From NCBI GenBank assembly GCA_044450785.1, contig JBIOJM010000003.1, positions 12,139 through 76,138 of the forward strand: a stretch of 64,000 nucleotides of DNA, read 5' to 3'. The notes beneath the pieces are model-generated. The model worked only from the letters and a program-made list of their open reading frames with translations. It had not been told where the DNA came from and did no database searches. Position 1 is the first letter of the stretch. Every line of letters starts with the position of its first letter. Position numbers and translations under genes: made by a program. Of this stretch, positions 61,730-64,000 are shown piece by piece. The stretch is from JBIOJM01 sp044450785. GTDB lineage: Bacteria > Planctomycetota > Planctomycetia > Isosphaerales > Isosphaeraceae.

Positions 61730-62664
61730 CTAGCTCGAGTCGAAGACGGCCGGCGCCAGGGCGGGCACGAATCCCAGGACGGACATCGGGCCGCCGCACT
61801 TGGGGCAGCGCGGCGCGGGCGGCTGAACAGGCTCCGTGGCCGGCGCGGCCAGCAGCGTGAACACGGCCCCGTTGTGCAACGTGATCAGCCACCGCACCGC
61901 CTCGATCGAGGCAGCGCTGTTGGGGCTGAGGAAGCCGTAGTGCCGGACTTTCTGGAAGCCGCCAGGCAGGACGTGCTGGAGGAAGCGGCGGAGGAACTCC
62001 ATCGCGTCCAGCGTCATCTTCCGCGGCCGGTTCGAACCGACGCGGCGATAGGCGAAGGTCACCTTGCCATCGTCGCAGGAGACGATCCGATGGTCGCCGA
62101 TGGCGACGCGGAAGACATACGGGGCGAGATACCTCAGCGACTGCTGGCCGTCGCCGGCGGCCTGCGAGTGCACCACCCAGTCGCGAGACCAGATGGTCGG
62201 GTCGACCAGGTTCAGTAGCCCCTCGCGCCGCAGGATGTCGCGGAACTTGGCGCGGAAGACAATCGAGAGGGCCTTTGCCGGCACGAGGAAGTCTGCTCGC
62301 GACGGCAGCCAGCGATTGCCGTCAGCGCTCAGTCCGCCACCCGGCACCACGTAGTGCACGTGCGGGTGGTACTCCAGCGTCCGGCCCCAGGTGTGCAGGA
62401 CACCGAAAAAGCCGAGGCGATCGGTGCCGACGTACTTGGGATCGGCCGCCAAGGCGCGAAGCACCTCGCTGGAAGCCTCGAAGAGCGCGGAGTAAACCAC
62501 GCGCTGATGGCTGCGCGCGACATCGCGCATGGCTGCCGGCAGCGTGAAGGTGACCAGGAAGTAGGGGGCACGGCAGCAGGCGGTCGGTCTGCTTCTCGAG
62601 CCAGGCCTCGGCCTTGTCGCGCTGACAGGCCGGGCAATGCCGGTCGCCGCACGAGCGGCTGCAA
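61730..62664 (-). pseudogene. IS91-family transposase, N-truncated and frameshifted
   Basis: The start of the visible part is the zinc-binding CSRSCGDRHCPACQRDKAEA. After LLPC the frame changes at a run of five G (62564-62568 on the plus strand; one base too many). It then continues YFLVTFTLPAAMRDVA, HTWGRTLEYHPHVHYVVPGG, FLRRFLQHVLPGGFQKVRHY and RCPKCGGPMSVLG. These are the HUH-type core (HPHVHY) and end motifs of IS91 transposases. The first 50-60 residues are missing at the fusion with the integrase. A sequencing error could explain the frameshift, but not the missing start. Confidence 0.8.
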
Positions 62665-63084
62665 GTGCAGCCCTTCCCCTAGCCGGAGGCCCAGCGAGTA
62701 GACCGTCCAGAAGTAGGTCTTGTTGTGGAGCGTGCGGACAGCGGCGATCAGTTGTCTCACCTCGTCGACCGAGAGCACGTCGGGCAGCCGCTTCTCCCTG
62801 CGGACGCGGAGCCTCCGCAGTGTCGGCCAGTCGCGAGGCGTGGTGTGGGAGTAGAAGAACTTGACGCCGGTGTAGGCGATTCCGAGCGAAGCGGAGGCGA
62901 ACTTGCGGATGTTCTTCAGATGGAGGAAGTAGTCGCGGACTTGCTGTTCGCTGAGCCGGTCCGGTGGAGTGTGGTAGTGGTCGGCGAGTTGCCTGACGGC
63001 GCGGAGGTAGGCCTCCTGGGTACGCTCGCTCAAGCCGGCGAGTTGGAGATCCTGAAGCATTCGGTCGCGGAGTGGCGTGGTCAT
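62665..63084 (-). pseudogene. Tyrosine recombinase (phage integrase type), C-truncated
   Basis: It begins MTTPLRDRMLQDLQLAGLSE and has the SAM-like DNA-binding domain (EAYLRAVRQLADHYH, LHLKNIRKFASASLGIAY). The catalytic domain starts with LPDVLSVDEVRQLIAAV, and the first catalytic Arg region reads LGLRLGEGLHLQ. The frame then passes into the transposase sequence in the wrong frame. The box with HxxR and the nucleophilic Tyr is absent, so it cannot be active. Confidence 0.8.
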
Positions 63085-63418
63085 GTGAAAGTCCTCTCGC
63101 AAAGGGGTGGTGAGAAAGCCTCTGCGAGAGACCTTGAGACATGGCCCCGGCGGATGCCAGGGGGTCGCGAATCGGAGGGAATTCACATGACCGGGCACGC
63201 CCGGACCGCGACACTGGGCGCGGTCCGATCATCCTGCCGCGCTAGCGGCTTACTTGAACAACGGTATGCAGCGGACGGCGTTCTGCCGCCACTAAACCGG
63301 AGCGTGCGGCGAAGCCAGAGCCTGGCACGTGTTCCACGAGCATGCGCGATTGGTTGGAAGATTGCCATGAACGACAGCCGACCAAACAAGATTCTGCGGA
63401 TCATCGTGTGGTTGGGCC

Positions 63419-63568
63419 TTAACGTCGCGATAACGCTCGCCGTTGCAGTGACAAACGGTCTTCTTGTCTATTCGCTCGGCGCGGTGTCGTCATGCTTGCT
63501 CGCGACATGGATAAGGCGTCGTCCAGGTCCTGGATCGCAAGCCGCTGGAGGATCACGCGGTACGTCAT
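63419..63568 (-). pseudogene. ParE-type toxin remnant (N-terminal part only)
   Basis: The ATG overlaps the ParD-like stop (ATGA), giving MTYRVILQRLAIQDLDDAL, the usual start of a ParE toxin. After about 20-25 codons the sequence becomes the reverse of the membrane-gene fragment and is no longer toxin-like. The first locus keeps the opposite half of the toxin. Confidence 0.75.
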
Positions 63569-64000
63569 CTTGCTTCGCCGAGCCCGTGCCTGCCGCGGAT
63601 GGCGTCGAACGCGTCTTCGAGGAGAACACCCGGATCGCCGGCACGCCACTCGGCCAAAGATTCACGCACGGCGTCGAGGTCCTGCTCTTCCTCGGCCAAC
63701 GCGCGGAGTGCACTTCGCAGCAGCTCGTCTTCCGATGCGTACTTACCCGACGCCATTTGCTCCCCCACAAGTGCTTGCAGGTCAGGCGGAAATGGGTACG
63801 GCATGCTTGACCTCCTTCGGTTGGAATCCATCTCTTATTCTATTCCATAATCCTGACCGAGACGAGGTGGATTGCAAGCTGCTCGAGCTGCGGCCCAACC
63901 GATTCGCGTTCCGATATCTGGGAGACCTGCCCGAGCACATGGCGATGATTCTGTGAGTTCAAGGGGGGCTGATCGCCCTCACGTGAATCGACTCAGCAAA
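63562..64000. repeat. Long direct repeat, copy 2 (runs off the window)
   Basis: It matches 53439-53877 without gaps at an offset of 10,123 bp, and is still matching at the last base. With copy 1 it brackets the DUF433 gene, the LysR gene, the truncated phosphofructokinase, the second DUF4062 operon and the IS91 remnant. Confidence 0.92.
63565..63804 (-). CDS. ParD-like RHH antitoxin, copy 2
   Basis: Near-identical to the protein at 53442-53681 (changes such as KYASEDELLRSALRALAEE). The start at 63804 has GGAGG 9 bases upstream, a slightly better site than in copy 1. Its toxin is also truncated, so it too is an orphan that could still bind and repress its own promoter or neutralise related toxins elsewhere. 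Confidence 0.82.
   Translation of the reverse strand: MPYPFPPDLQALVGEQMASGKYASEDELLRSALRALAEEEQDLDAVRESLAEWRAGDPGVLLEDAFDAIRGRHGLGEAR

Larger units (their letters stand above)
61730..63084 (-). mobile_element. Defective IS91-type element (integrase plus transposase, fused and frameshifted)
   Basis: The order tyrosine-recombinase gene then IS91-type transposase, both on the minus strand, is that of IS91 elements with an accompanying integrase. An internal deletion joins the two genes near 62665, and a frameshift follows in the transposase. The element lies downstream of the second DUF4062 operon and before the second long direct repeat. Its terminal ori/ter sequences were not identified. Confidence 0.8.
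63367..63810 (+). pseudogene. Truncated membrane-protein gene start
   Basis: GGAAG precedes the ATG at 63367. The first 50 residues look real: a basic start (MNDSRPNKILRI) and a long hydrophobic helix (AITLAVAVTNGLLVYSLGAV). At about 63525 the frame runs into the antisense of the ParE/ParD remnant and becomes Arg/Pro-rich. It was probably cut by the toxin-antitoxin repeat, as at 53067-53283. Confidence 0.4.

Noticed and set aside
1..64000. Prophage, rRNA operon, riboswitch or replication origin
   Set aside because: No phage structural genes, rRNA sequence, recognisable aptamer or DnaA-box cluster was seen.

Overview
The window reads as high-GC chromosomal DNA of a planctomycete, most likely of the Isosphaeraceae type. 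This rests on several marks: a LEPR-XLL export motif at the N-terminus of a large secreted protein, a PEP-CTERM protein, a giant surface protein ending in a dockerin-like module, a Hanks-type kinase fused to TPRs, a SEC-C protein, an Uma2 nuclease, and short 7-bp tandem repeats between genes. Family placement is inference; no rRNA gene is present.

Region by region. 1-14 kb: the 3' part of a giant surface protein (about 140-residue tandem repeats, Ig-like, CARDB and PPC modules, an RHS/YD core, dockerin-like end), then a PEP-CTERM protein. 14-18 kb: an Uma2 nuclease and a Ser/Thr kinase-TPR protein on the minus strand. 18.3-28.4 kb: a lipid or polyketide-like cluster with an acyl carrier protein, an alpha-oxoamine synthase and a half-size DMT transporter (minus), a KS-like chain-length factor lacking the active-site Cys, an intact ketosynthase, an SDR, and a DevC-DevA-DevB-type exporter. 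It also holds two palindromic repeat elements and 1.4 kb of apparent gene debris. 28.5-31.2 kb: a run of small minus-strand genes with ATGA overlaps that contains a duplicated two-gene pair and looks like an orphan immunity-type array. 31.3-40.5 kb: mostly housekeeping genes (tRNA-His, Gfo/Idh/MocA oxidoreductase, an acidic protein, a TPR protein, purine nucleoside phosphorylase, ileS, purN, a BshB1-like deacetylase). 40.9-44.3 kb: the LEPR-XLL secreted protein.

44.4-64 kb is the accessory part. It holds two paralogous operons, each with a very large DUF4062-STAND NTPase-beta-propeller protein followed by a TPR-type partner. The layout resembles animal TEP1/NWD1 and suggests NLR-like bacterial defence or signalling machines. 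The second operon starts just after a truncated 6-phosphofructokinase start and is followed by a decayed IS91-type element. A direct repeat of at least 439 bp, carrying a ParD-like antitoxin, brackets this second operon with a 10,123-bp offset. Three toxin genes next to the repeats (two ParE, one PIN-like) are truncated while their antitoxins stay open. This points to repeated recombination at toxin-antitoxin modules in assembling or moving the island.

The strongest candidates for an undescribed system are the duplicated DUF4062-NTPase-propeller/TPR operons. Next comes the amino-lipid-like cluster (ACP, KS, chain-length factor, oxoamine synthase, Dev-type exporter). All functional statements are from reading the sequence; no database search was run.
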